A DNA stretch of 64,000 nt from Arthrobacter sp. HY1533 (GTDB lineage: Bacteria > Actinomycetota > Actinomycetes > Actinomycetales > Micrococcaceae): contig NZ_JANKZF010000003.1 in the NCBI RefSeq assembly GCF_027568515.1, positions 206,570 through 270,569 of the forward strand, given 5' to 3'. Within the stretch, counting starts at the first letter, position 1; each line of letters opens with the position of its first letter. Shown here one piece after another: positions 18,308 through 26,438 of the stretch. The position numbers and the translations under genes are program-made. The notes under the pieces are model-generated. The model did no database searches. It was not told the DNA's origin and was given only the letters and a program-made list of their open reading frames with translations.

Positions 18308-18352
18308 TTGAGCGTGCGCTTCTAAAGTCAATAATACAAGCTTTAGAAAGGG
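18308..18352 (+). promoter_or_regulatory. folE promoter and 29-bp operator palindrome
   Basis: The perfect 8-bp inverted repeat TTCTAAAG (18320-18327) and CTTTAGAA (18341-18348) has a 13-nt spacer. It overlaps a plausible promoter: -35 TTGAGC (18308-18313), 18-nt spacer, -10 TAATAC (18332-18337). It abuts the RBS GAAAGGG (18346-18352) of folE. Occupation by a dimeric regulator would block the polymerase. The divergent SufR-like gene is the likely source of that regulator. Confidence 0.55.
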
Positions 18353-18358
18353 TTGAAC

Positions 18359-18997
18359 ATGAGCCATGCCAACGCACCCCTGCCGGACCTGCTCGGCTTC
18401 GACCTCCCCGAACCGCTGGAACCCGGGTCCGTGGGACCCGCTCCCGACGGCTCCACCCCCGCCATTGACCTGCCCCGGGCCCAGGCCGCCATCGCCGAAT
18501 TCCTGCGGGCGTTGGGGCGCGACGAAACGGATCCCCACCTGCTGGACACCCCGCGACGGGTCGCGGCGGCCTATGCCGAAATGCTGACCCCGCGTGAGAC
18601 GTCGTGGACCACCTTCCCCAACGACGACGGCTACCAGGGCCTGGTGCTGGTCAAGGACATCCCCTTCCACTCGCTGTGCCAGCACCACCTCCTGCCGTTC
18701 CGCGGCGTTGCCCATGTGGGGTACCTGCCCGGAACGCGCCTGTTTGGGCTCTCCAAGCTGGCCCGCGGCGTGGAACGCTTTGCCCGCGACCTCCAGGTGC
18801 AGGAACGCCTCACGCAGCAGGTCGCCGACTGGCTCGAGGGAACACTTGCACCGCGCGGGGTGGGCGTTGTCATGGAGGCCGAGCACATGTGCATGTCCCT
18901 GCGCGGTGTGCACACGGCCGGCACCATGACTCGAACCTCTGTCTTCACCGGGCTGCTGTCCGGGGATGGGCCCCTGCGCGGGCAGTTCCCCCTCTGA
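18359..18997 (+). CDS. folE: GTP cyclohydrolase I (FolE type)
   Basis: A 212-aa protein; ATG at 18359 with GAAAGGG six nt ahead (an in-frame TTG lies six nt upstream). Zinc ligands C107 and H110 in SLCQHH and C178 in EHMCMSLRG, with H176 the equivalent of the catalytic histidine, are all present, as is the GLSKLARGVERFARDLQVQE segment. It should convert GTP to 7,8-dihydroneopterin triphosphate. The usual actinobacterial folate operon (ftsH-folE-folP-folB-folK) is not here. This copy instead heads an operon with an oxidoreductase, a FolP2-type paralog and a reductase, which suggests a second pterin pathway or conditional paralog. Confidence 0.93.
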   Translation: MSHANAPLPDLLGFDLPEPLEPGSVGPAPDGSTPAIDLPRAQAAIAEFLRALGRDETDPHLLDTPRRVAAAYAEMLTPRETSWTTFPNDDGYQGLVLVKDIPFHSLCQHHLLPFRGVAHVGYLPGTRLFGLSKLARGVERFARDLQVQERLTQQVADWLEGTLAPRGVGVVMEAEHMCMSLRGVHTAGTMTRTSVFTGLLSGDGPLRGQFPL

Positions 18998-19067
18998 CAG
19001 CGGCAGCGCAGGGGCGCATGATTAACCAAGGAAGCCACAGCTTGTCCCACGGAAAAGAGTTTGGACC

Positions 19068-20324
19068 ATGAGCCACTCACCCAGCACAGCAGCAAACGGC
19101 ACGGACCCGGGCATGGTGATCATTGGCGGCGGGCTGGCCGCAGCCACGGCCGCCGAGACCCTGCGCCGCGAAGGCTGGCAGGGGCCGGTGACGGTGGTGG
19201 CCGGCGAGGATGAAACCCCGTACCAGCGCCCTCCCCTGTCCAAGGGGTTCCTGGCCGGCAAGGAGGGGGTCGATGCGCTGCTCCCGCTGCCGGAAAGCTG
19301 GTACCCGGAGCATCAGGTGTCCGTGCTGCGGGGCGTGCGCGCCGCGGCCCTGGACACCGCAGCCCACACCGTGTCCCTGGACAACGGCGAAACGCTTCCG
19401 TATGCCAAATTGCTCCTCGCAACAGGTGCCGCACCGCGCCGGATCCCCTTTCCCGGTGTCGACCTGGCCGGCGTGCACACCTTCCGGACCAAGGCCGACG
19501 CCGTTGCGCTGCGCGAGCAGCTGTCCGGCGGAGGCAAAAACGTGGTCATGGTGGGCTCGGGCTGGATCGGCATGGAGATTGCAGCCACGGCCACCGAGCT
19601 GGGCAACCAGGTGGCGCTGCTGGGGCTCGAGGAGGTCCCGCTCTCGGTGGCCATCGGCGCGGAGCTCGGCACCGTGTTCACCGCCCGGCACAGGGAGGCC
19701 GGCGTGCGCTTTGAGCTGCCGGCCAGTGCCGCCGAAATCCAGGGCAGCGGCGGAAACGTCACCTCGGTGCTGACCACAACGGGCGTTACCCTGCCGGCCG
19801 ACATCGTCATCGTGGCCGTGGGCGTTGCCCCCAACACGGAGCTGGCCGCGGCCGCGGGCATCACGGTCAACAACGGCATCGAGGTGGACTCCTCGCTGCG
19901 GACCTCCGCGCCTGACGTGTTTGCCGCAGGCGATGTGGCCAACGCCCTGCACCCGTTCACCGGCACGCACCTGCGCTCCGAGCACTGGGCCAACGCCATC
20001 GCCGGGGGCAAGGTGGCGGCACTGTCCATGCTGGGGCAGGACGCAGTGCTCGATGACATCCCCTACTTCTACACCGACCAGTTTGACCTCGGCATGGAGT
20101 ATTCCGGCTTCGGCACACTCACCGGGGACGCGGAGCTTGTGGTCCGCGGCAGCCTGGAAACGCGCGAATTCATCGCCTTCTGGGTGCGCGGGGGCCGGGT
20201 GGTGGCGGGCATGAACGTCAACACCTGGGACGTGCAGGAGGCCATCAAGGGCCTGATTTCCTCGCGACGCACTGTAGACACGGCACGGCTGGCTGACCCG
20301 CAAACCCCGCTTGAGGATATTTGA
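19068..20324 (+). CDS. FAD-dependent NAD(P)H oxidoreductase (ferredoxin reductase-like)
   Basis: A 418-aa pyridine nucleotide-disulfide oxidoreductase-fold flavoprotein. The FAD Rossmann motif IIGGGLAAATAAETL is near residues 15-29 with the YQRPPLSKGFL loop typical of ferredoxin/rubredoxin reductases. The NAD(P) motif VGSGWIGMEIAATA is near 161-174, and DVFAAGDVAN near 283 contacts flavin. The C-terminal reductase_C-type domain starts around FYTDQFDLGMEYSG. There is no redox-active CxxC. It is likely to pass electrons from NAD(P)H to a small iron-sulfur or other acceptor not encoded next to it. It lies 70 nt after folE and overlaps the start of the next gene. Confidence 0.88.
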   Translation: MSHSPSTAANGTDPGMVIIGGGLAAATAAETLRREGWQGPVTVVAGEDETPYQRPPLSKGFLAGKEGVDALLPLPESWYPEHQVSVLRGVRAAALDTAAHTVSLDNGETLPYAKLLLATGAAPRRIPFPGVDLAGVHTFRTKADAVALREQLSGGGKNVVMVGSGWIGMEIAATATELGNQVALLGLEEVPLSVAIGAELGTVFTARHREAGVRFELPASAAEIQGSGGNVTSVLTTTGVTLPADIVIVAVGVAPNTELAAAAGITVNNGIEVDSSLRTSAPDVFAAGDVANALHPFTGTHLRSEHWANAIAGGKVAALSMLGQDAVLDDIPYFYTDQFDLGMEYSGFGTLTGDAELVVRGSLETREFIAFWVRGGRVVAGMNVNTWDVQEAIKGLISSRRTVDTARLADPQTPLEDI

Positions 20325-21340
20325 TGGAAGGCATGAGGACTTCCGCAGTTTCCCAATCCGTGGCCACCGCCGCCCCGTTCTTCACCCCGCCCCTGCTCCA
20401 CCCGGTCCACGACTTTGGCCCGCGCACCATCGACTTCAGCCGCCAGGTGGCGCTCATGGCCATCATCAACCGCACCCCGGATTCCTTTTACGACGGCGGC
20501 GCCACCTTTGCACTCGATGCGGCCGTTGCCGCTTCCCTTGCGGCCGTGGACGACGGCGCCGACTGGGTGGACATTGGCGGTGTCCCGTTCGCCCCGGGCC
20601 CTGCGCTGGGCGCCGATGAGGAAGCCGAGCGGGTGGTGCCGGTAATCGCCGCCGTGGCCGCGGCCAGCGACGCCATCATTTCCGTTGACACGTTCCTGCC
20701 GGAGGTGGCGGCCGCCAGCATTGCCGCGGGTGCCCACGTCATCAACGACACCACGGGGCTCTCCAACCCCGAATTGGCCCAGGTGGTGGCCGAATCCGGC
20801 GCACACCTGGTCATCACGCATTCCCTTGCCAAGCCGCGCACCGTGTACCCCCGGCCGCAGTATGGCGACGTGGTGGCCGAGGTGGCGGCGTTCCTGGCGG
20901 CAAAGGTGGAACTGGCCATCTCCCTGGGCGTCCCGGAGGAGAAGATCATCATCGACCCCGGCCACGACCTGAACAAGAACACGCTGCACACGCTGGAGAT
21001 CACGCGCCGCTTCAACGAGATTGCGGCCCTGGGCCTTCCGGCACTTGCAGCCGTGTCCAACAAGGACTTCATCGGCGAGACCCTGGACCGGGCCAAGCAG
21101 GAACGCCTGTCGGGGTCGCTGGCCTCGGCCACCATTTGCATGCTGGGAGGGGCCCGCATCCTGCGCATGCACAACGTTGCGGCCTCGGCCGACGCCATCC
21201 GCATGACCGAGGCCGTGCTGGGCTGGCGCGAACCTGCCTACCAGCTGCACAACATGGGCGACGTCAACCGGCCGGCCCATCCGGGACGCCCCGGCGACGC
21301 GGCGGCGACGTCCACAGCGGGGCGGGGTGCCACGCCGTGA
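20324..21340 (+). CDS. Dihydropteroate synthase paralog, FolP2 type
   Basis: A 338-aa TIM-barrel pterin-binding protein; the ATG overlaps the preceding stop (TGATG) with GAGG 7 nt ahead. Pterin-pocket residues are conserved (D122, N141, D211, K247, R281, H283). The substrate loop, however, reads N49-R-T-P-D-S-F-Y-D instead of NVTPDSFSD, and the SRK motif is S245-N-K. These changes match mycobacterial FolP2 (Rv1207), reported to lack DHPS activity. It probably binds a pterin or related compound in a reaction other than folate synthesis. The C-terminal 40 residues are a disordered extension. Confidence 0.85.
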   Translation: MEGMRTSAVSQSVATAAPFFTPPLLHPVHDFGPRTIDFSRQVALMAIINRTPDSFYDGGATFALDAAVAASLAAVDDGADWVDIGGVPFAPGPALGADEEAERVVPVIAAVAAASDAIISVDTFLPEVAAASIAAGAHVINDTTGLSNPELAQVVAESGAHLVITHSLAKPRTVYPRPQYGDVVAEVAAFLAAKVELAISLGVPEEKIIIDPGHDLNKNTLHTLEITRRFNEIAALGLPALAAVSNKDFIGETLDRAKQERLSGSLASATICMLGGARILRMHNVAASADAIRMTEAVLGWREPAYQLHNMGDVNRPAHPGRPGDAAATSTAGRGATP

Positions 21341-22092
21341 TCGAGCGCCTGTTCCCCAACCCGGCGCCACTGCCCCACGGGGCCCTCGAGGATGAGATGC
21401 GCGCGGCCCCGGCGTCCCGGCCGCGCAGCAATGCACCATGGCTCAGCTTCAACTTTGTGGCCAGCATCGACGGCGCCGCCACCGTGGACGGCCGTTCGGG
21501 CCAGTTGGGCAACGCCTGGGACCAGAGGCTGTTCATGCTGCTGCGCCACACGGCCGACGTCATCGTGGTGGGGGCCCAGACCATCCGCGCCGAAGGCTAC
21601 GGCGGGGAGCTCCTGGGTGCAGAGGCGCAGCAGTGGCGCAAGGACAACTGGCTGTCCGCCCACCCGCCGCTGGCCATTGTCTCCGGCTCCCTCAACCTGG
21701 ACCCGGACATGGCGGTCTTTGCCCAGGCACCCGTGCGGCCGCTGGTGCTGACGCTGGAAACGGCACCGGCGCAGCGGCGCGAGGCACTGGCGGAAGTGGC
21801 CGACGTCGTCAATGTGGGCGTGGCATCCCTGGACGTGGAGCGGACCATGGCCGAGCTGGCCTCCCGCGGCTTCAGGAACATCCACTCCGAGGGCGGCCCC
21901 ACGCTGCTGGGCACCTTTGCGGCGGCCGGCCGGGTCGATGAACTGTCGCTGACGGTTTCACCGCTGCTGGTGGGCGGTCCGGCCAGGCGGATCGCGCACG
22001 GGCCCACGGACGCATCGCAGGGCATGGTCCTGGACCGCGTGCTGAAGGCCGATTCAATGTTGTTCCTGCGCTACGTGCGCCCCACGCACTGA
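21337..22092 (+). CDS. Pyrimidine reductase family protein (RibD C-terminal / DHFR-like)
   Basis: A 251-aa protein starting at a GTG that overlaps the FolP2-type stop (GTGA). It has the RibD_C/DHFR fold: WLSFNFVASIDGAATVDG, then LRHTADVIVVGAQTIRAEGY for NADPH, and SEGGPTLLGTFAAAGRVDE near the C-terminus. There is no deaminase domain. The M. tuberculosis relative Rv2671 is reported to have dihydrofolate reductase-like activity, so reduction of a pterin made by this operon is a reasonable inference. It is the last gene of the operon; the next gene is convergent. Confidence 0.88.
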   Translation: MIERLFPNPAPLPHGALEDEMRAAPASRPRSNAPWLSFNFVASIDGAATVDGRSGQLGNAWDQRLFMLLRHTADVIVVGAQTIRAEGYGGELLGAEAQQWRKDNWLSAHPPLAIVSGSLNLDPDMAVFAQAPVRPLVLTLETAPAQRREALAEVADVVNVGVASLDVERTMAELASRGFRNIHSEGGPTLLGTFAAAGRVDELSLTVSPLLVGGPARRIAHGPTDASQGMVLDRVLKADSMLFLRYVRPTH

Positions 22093-22113
22093 GCCGCGGG
22101 CCGCCCTGGCACG

Positions 22114-22863
22114 CTAGCTCGACGGCGGTGCGACCGACAGTTTTGCCATGACCTTCGGGGTTGTGGCGGCCAGGAGATCCTCCGTGGGGCATGCCAGGGT
22201 CACGAGCAGTCCCGTGTTGGCGGTGCCGAGCAGGCGGGCCCAGGCGGTGCTGGCCATGACACCTGGCCCGGCCTTGGTTTGGAATGCCAGGAAGGAGATG
22301 GCCGGGCCCTTGCTGCCGGCCTCTGCCACCCACGGCAGTTTTGCCTCGGTGAGCGAGGACTCGATGACCGAGGGGACCAGGTACTTCATGAGCGCCACGG
22401 TGGACGCCCTGTCATCCCCTTGTTCAATGATCGGGCCCTGGTTTGTGGTGGTCCAGTGGGCCAGCTGGCAGCCGGCGGCGTTGCTGTACTGGGTCTGCCC
22501 CGCCACGTTGGCACGCAGCAGTTTCCATTCCGGCGGGCCGGGAGTTTCGGAATAGTCGGCCGGGGCGCCGAGGATGTCGCTGAAGCCCACGGGAACCCCG
22601 GGCGAGAGCGTGTTTCCGGCTTCGAAGCTCATGGGCGCGGCGGCCACGGCCCTGGCGTCGTGCCCCGCCACCACCGTGGGAGGGGCGAATGTTGGCGCGG
22701 GGGCCGGGGACTCCGTCACGGCGGGTTCCGGGTTGGGGATGGTGATGCTGCAGCCGCCGAGCCCCACGGCCGCCGCCAGGGCCGCTGCCGCAACGGCTGC
22801 GGCTGGGGTCCGTTTCTGTGGCCGCCCCGGGCCGTGCACGTGCTGTCGTTTCACAGCTTCCAC
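22114..22863 (-). CDS. Putative secreted lipoprotein of unknown function
   Basis: About 249 aa. A GTG at 22863 (or 22854) begins a basic region with KRQH and RPQKR, a hydrophobic Ala-rich segment and the lipobox GLGGC, with the lipid-modified cysteine near residue 37. A Pro/Ala/Glu linker and an extracellular domain with two further cysteines follow (AAGCQLAHW and TLACPTEDL), which may form a disulfide. No known domain is recognised. The start codon is uncertain because the RBS is weak. It is convergent with the pterin operon and downstream of the lipid kinase gene. Confidence 0.7.
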   Translation of the reverse strand: MEAVKRQHVHGPGRPQKRTPAAAVAAAALAAAVGLGGCSITIPNPEPAVTESPAPAPTFAPPTVVAGHDARAVAAAPMSFEAGNTLSPGVPVGFSDILGAPADYSETPGPPEWKLLRANVAGQTQYSNAAGCQLAHWTTTNQGPIIEQGDDRASTVALMKYLVPSVIESSLTEAKLPWVAEAGSKGPAISFLAFQTKAGPGVMASTAWARLLGTANTGLLVTLACPTEDLLAATTPKVMAKLSVAPPSS

Positions 22864-22898
22864 TGTACCCAAACGCCTGCGGACCCTTGCCAAACCGG

Positions 22899-23846
22899 CT
22901 ACGCCCACACCGCGAGGGCGCCCGGGTCCACATGGATGGTGGCAGGCAGCGGCCCCACCCGTTCCCCGTCGGCATAGGACACCAGGGACGGCGCGTTGAT
23001 GGACACCTGCTGCACCTGCTCGATGGAAATCTTCGGGTGGGAGGTGTGCCGCCCCGAAAACACCAGCGGGAAAATCTTCAGGAACACCAGCCGCGAAACA
23101 GGTGAGACCACGAACAAGTCCAGCCGGCCGTCGTCGTGCTTGGCATCGGGGGTGATCTTCATGCCGCCGCCAATGGAGGTGCCGTTGGAGACGGAAATGA
23201 GCATGGCGCGCTGGAGGCGGGCCGCGCCGTCCACCACGAGCGAGTACTCCAGCGGCTTGAGCACCGCCAGCTCCCGCAGGATCGCCAGGTTGTAGCGCAT
23301 GGGCCCGCGCGGCCACCGCCAGCCGTTGGCACGCTCGTTGACCAGGGCGTCAAAGCCCGCCGAGAGCGCGCCCATGAACCACACGGGGGCTTTCCCGGCC
23401 CGCTCGATCCGGCCCAGGTCGACGCGCCTCGGCTGCTGCCTGCACCGTTGCAGGAAGTGCTCGACGGCGGCGTCTGGGTCTGCGGGGTCAAGGCCCAGGC
23501 CGCGGGCGGCGTCGTTGCCCGTGCCGGCCGGGATGATGCCCAGCGGGATGCCGGTGTGGGCCAGGGCGTTCACGCCGAGGTGGACCATGCCGTCCCCGCC
23601 CACCACCAGGACGGCCTGGGTGCCGGCGGCAACTTCGGCCTCGACGGCTTCACGCAGGGCATCGTAGTCCCGGCGGCGCAGCACTGTGACCTCGTGGCCC
23701 GCGGCGCGCAGCCGCAGCACGGCCTGTTCGCCGGTGTTGCCGGAGGTGGCTTTCCGGCTGCCGCCAAAGGCTGCCCTCGGGTTGATGGCAACGGCGATCC
23801 GCAGGCCGGGGGCGGCATCTGTGCGGTGTGTGGGGTGTGTGTTCAT
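22899..23846 (-). CDS. Diacylglycerol/lipid kinase family protein
   Basis: A 315-aa DAGK-catalytic-domain protein: INPRAAFG near the N-terminus, nucleotide-binding VVGGDGMVHLGVNAL near residues 81-95, PAGTGNDAARGLGL near 106-119, and the C-terminal LFVVSPVSRL and SYADGE region typical of DagK/YegS-like kinases. It probably phosphorylates diacylglycerol or a related lipid using ATP. It is 35 nt upstream of the lipoprotein gene on the same strand. Confidence 0.9.
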   Translation of the reverse strand: MNTHPTHRTDAAPGLRIAVAINPRAAFGGSRKATSGNTGEQAVLRLRAAGHEVTVLRRRDYDALREAVEAEVAAGTQAVLVVGGDGMVHLGVNALAHTGIPLGIIPAGTGNDAARGLGLDPADPDAAVEHFLQRCRQQPRRVDLGRIERAGKAPVWFMGALSAGFDALVNERANGWRWPRGPMRYNLAILRELAVLKPLEYSLVVDGAARLQRAMLISVSNGTSIGGGMKITPDAKHDDGRLDLFVVSPVSRLVFLKIFPLVFSGRHTSHPKISIEQVQQVSINAPSLVSYADGERVGPLPATIHVDPGALAVWA

Positions 23847-23950
23847 GGCAACAGCAAGTATGACAGCGGCGCCCGCCGGCGCGGGGTGGACGCGCAGGAG
23901 CGGCGGCTAGAATGAGCTTTTGGCACGGCAGGGCAAGCGAAAGGTCACCT

Positions 23951-24928
23951 GTGGGCGAGAAGTTCCTCACGCACTACCAAGTCCTGGGACTTGCGCGCTC
24001 CGCCTCCGAGCGCGACATCAAGATTGCCTACCGCAAGGCCGCCCGGATCACCCACCCGGACCGCGGCGGGGACCCTGCCCTGTTCCGCCAAATCACCGAA
24101 GCGTACGAGGTCCTGGGCAACCCGACGCGGCGCCAGGCCTACGACCGTTCCTACGGCGCCGCCGGCCACTCCCCCCGCTCTGCGGGCTCGACGGCGGGCC
24201 CCTCCTCGCGCGGCTACGGCACCCCGGGCGCCGATGGCGCGGGCGGCTTTGGCGGCTTCACCACCCGGCGCGCACCGGAGGACCGCGGGACCGCAGGCGA
24301 CCCTGCCATTTATGTTCCCGCCTACGAGGACCTGGCCCCCGGCGAGGTCCCGCTGCTGCCGCGGCGCACGGCGGCCCAGCCCGTGCACGGGGCACCCCGG
24401 AAGCGCGGCGTGTTCGGTGCATCCTCCCGCCTGGCCCGCGAGGCCCGGACGGCGCAACTCATCATGCAGCAGGTGCTCCCGGGCATTCCGGCGGCCAGGC
24501 TCATCAACGGACTGACGGCGCCGTACAACAACGGCTACATCGACCACGTGCTGGTTTCCGGGTACCGGATTGCCATTGTGGGTTCCATGCTGGTGCCCGA
24601 CGGCGCATTCCGCTGGGACGGCAGCATGCTGGTGCACGGCAGCAGGGTGGCCGCCCCGCCGCAGCTGCTTCCGGCCGCCCGCCAGTTCCAGGAACTCTTT
24701 CCCGAATGCAACGTCACCTCCTGGGTGTGCGTGCACAGCAACACCGGCAACTTGTTTGAGCCAGTGATCGACTACGCCCGCGGCACCGAGCCCGACGGCT
24801 CCAACCTTGTCAACGTGGCCAACGCCGCCCGCTTTGTCCGCGAGGCCAAGGGGTTCCTGGCCGCCGGCCCCACCCCGAATGTGGTGGACCTGCATGTCCT
24901 GGGCCGGCTGCTCGGCGGCATGTACTGA
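23951..24928 (+). CDS. J-domain protein with C-terminal NERD-like domain
   Basis: About 325 aa from GTG 23951, chosen for AAAGG six nt upstream; an in-frame ATG at 23912 would add 13 residues. The J-domain spans residues 6-75 with HPD at 35-37 and the closing QAYDRSYG. A disordered Ser/Gly linker follows. The C-terminal domain contains IDHVLVSGYRIAIVGSMLVP, similar to the nuclease-related NERD fold (IDHVLV...DSK). The catalytic Asp and Lys positions appear replaced by Gly and Met, so nuclease activity is doubtful. The zinc-finger and CTD of true DnaJ are absent. Role unknown. Confidence 0.8.
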   Translation: MGEKFLTHYQVLGLARSASERDIKIAYRKAARITHPDRGGDPALFRQITEAYEVLGNPTRRQAYDRSYGAAGHSPRSAGSTAGPSSRGYGTPGADGAGGFGGFTTRRAPEDRGTAGDPAIYVPAYEDLAPGEVPLLPRRTAAQPVHGAPRKRGVFGASSRLAREARTAQLIMQQVLPGIPAARLINGLTAPYNNGYIDHVLVSGYRIAIVGSMLVPDGAFRWDGSMLVHGSRVAAPPQLLPAARQFQELFPECNVTSWVCVHSNTGNLFEPVIDYARGTEPDGSNLVNVANAARFVREAKGFLAAGPTPNVVDLHVLGRLLGGMY

Positions 24929-24992
24929 CACCTGGCCGTTTGGGTCCGGGCCCGGTGCCCGGCGCCCCGGCCCGGGCGGTAGGATGAAACAC

Positions 24993-25466
24993 GTGTTTCG
25001 CATCCTATTTGTAACCCCCGAGATCCCCGGCAACACCGGCAACGCCATCCGGCTGGCCGCCATCACCGGCGCCGAACTGCACCTCGTCGAGCCCCTGGGC
25101 TTTGACTTCGAGGACTCCAAGCTGCGCCGTGCCGGCCTGGATTACCACGACCTCGCGGTGGTCACTGTGCACAAGAGCCTCGAAGCTGCGTGGGAGGCGC
25201 TGGCCCCCGAGCGGGTCTTTGCGTTCACCTCCGACGGCGAAACCAACTACACGGACATTGCCTACCAGCCCGGCGACGTGCTCATGTTTGGCCGCGAATC
25301 CGACGGCCTGCCCGAGGACATCAAGCACGACTCCCACGTCACTTCCCGGGTCCGGCTGCCTATGCTGCCGTCCCTGCGCTCGCTCAACCTTGCCAACGCC
25401 GCCTCCATCGCCGTGTTTGAGGCGTGGCGCCAGAACAACTTCGCCGGGGCACAGATCCAGGCGTAG
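24993..25466 (+). CDS. trmL: tRNA (cytidine(34)-2'-O)-methyltransferase TrmL
   Basis: A 157-aa SPOUT methyltransferase, the usual TrmL length. GTG at 24993 (TAGGA 8 nt ahead, protein MFRILFVTPEIPGNTGNAIR) is preferred to ATG 24984. Motifs: PEIPGNTGNAIRL, then LMFGRESDGLP and the SAM knot region RSLNLANAASIAVFEAWR. It should methylate the 2'-O of wobble C34 or U34 in tRNA-Leu isoacceptors. It lies 64 nt after the J-protein gene. Confidence 0.92.
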   Translation: MFRILFVTPEIPGNTGNAIRLAAITGAELHLVEPLGFDFEDSKLRRAGLDYHDLAVVTVHKSLEAAWEALAPERVFAFTSDGETNYTDIAYQPGDVLMFGRESDGLPEDIKHDSHVTSRVRLPMLPSLRSLNLANAASIAVFEAWRQNNFAGAQIQA

Positions 25467-25522
25467 CCCGCGGTCCGGCACCGCCGGGCCCACCACATCC
25501 ACTTCACCATTTGGAGGCATCC

Positions 25523-26326
25523 ATGTCCGCACGCGATCCAGGCCTGGCGTTCACCGACGGGGCGCTGCAATTTGAGGCCTGGGCGGACAAGCTTTGGGAC
25601 CCCATGGGCCGCGACGTGGCCGCCGCCGCCGCGCTCAAGCCCGGCGAAAAGGTGCTCGATGCTTGCTGCGGAACGGGCGCTGCCACCATTCCCGCCGCTC
25701 TGGCCGTTGGTCCGGAAGGAACGGTCGACGGCGTCGACCTCTCCACCGGGCTGCTGCGCATTGCCGCGGCCAATTTGGGCGAGCGCGGCATCATCAACAC
25801 CACACTGACCGAAGCCGACGTCACTCGCTGGCGCGGTCACCGCACCTTTGATGCCGTGCTGTGCTCCTACAGCATGTTCTTCTTCGCCGACATGGAGGCC
25901 GGTGTGGAGCACCTGGCCTCGATGCTGCGCCCCGGCGGCCGCATGGTGCTGAGCACCTGGATCGAAGGCGCCCTGGAGCCCTTTGCCGGCCGCATCCTGG
26001 AAGCCGCCATCAAGGAACGCCCCCGACTGGCCGGGGTGGAACCGCTGGCCAACGTGAACATGGCACGGGTCAACTCCCCCGAAAAGCTCTCGGCATGGCT
26101 TGGCGAACGCGGGCTGGAGGACGTCTCCGTCTCGCTCAACCCCTTGACGCTGCAGGTAGATGACGCCATGGCCTGGAACCTGGTCATGGGAAGCGGCTGG
26201 CGCACCCTGCTCCCCCGCGACCCCGAGGCCATTTCCCGCGTCCGCCGCGACTTCATCCAGTCCGTGGGCCCGCACATTGAAATGAACTCCGACGCCATGA
26301 TCGCCACGGCGTCCGTCCCGCGTTAG
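25523..26326 (+). CDS. Class I SAM-dependent methyltransferase
   Basis: A 267-aa protein; ATG 25523 has TTGGAGG ahead. SAM motif I is VLDACCGTGAATIPAALA with the acidic residue of motif II in VDGVDLS, and later LRPGGRMVLSTW. It belongs to the UbiE/COQ5-like group of small-molecule methyltransferases; the substrate cannot be told. It is the last gene before a 66-bp palindrome and a strand switch. Confidence 0.85.
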   Translation: MSARDPGLAFTDGALQFEAWADKLWDPMGRDVAAAAALKPGEKVLDACCGTGAATIPAALAVGPEGTVDGVDLSTGLLRIAAANLGERGIINTTLTEADVTRWRGHRTFDAVLCSYSMFFFADMEAGVEHLASMLRPGGRMVLSTWIEGALEPFAGRILEAAIKERPRLAGVEPLANVNMARVNSPEKLSAWLGERGLEDVSVSLNPLTLQVDDAMAWNLVMGSGWRTLLPRDPEAISRVRRDFIQSVGPHIEMNSDAMIATASVPR

Positions 26327-26351
26327 GCACCCCGGGAACCCTTCCTGGCAA

Positions 26352-26417
26352 AAATGACACCGATCCCCCTAAATGATCCCGGAATTCCGGGATCATTTAG
26401 GGGGATCGGTGTCATTT
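26352..26417. repeat. 66-bp perfect palindrome between convergent genes
   Basis: Positions 26352-26384 are exactly complementary to 26385-26417, with the centre in GAATTC and no loop. The outer ends are AAATGACACCGATC and its complement. It lies between the stops of the methyltransferase gene (26326) and etfA (26439). It can act as a bidirectional terminator (short A/T ends), but the complete absence of mismatches over 33 bp is far beyond what termination needs. Confidence 0.9.
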
Positions 26418-26438
26418 CCCGCTAAGGGTGGATGGGGA

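Noticed and set aside
20324..21340. Normal folate dihydropteroate synthase (FolP)
   Set aside because: The substrate loop and the SRK motif have the FolP2 pattern, so it is annotated as a paralog without claiming DHPS activity.
26352..26417. Terminal inverted repeats of an insertion sequence
   Set aside because: The arms are directly joined with nothing between them, and no transposase or target duplication is visible.
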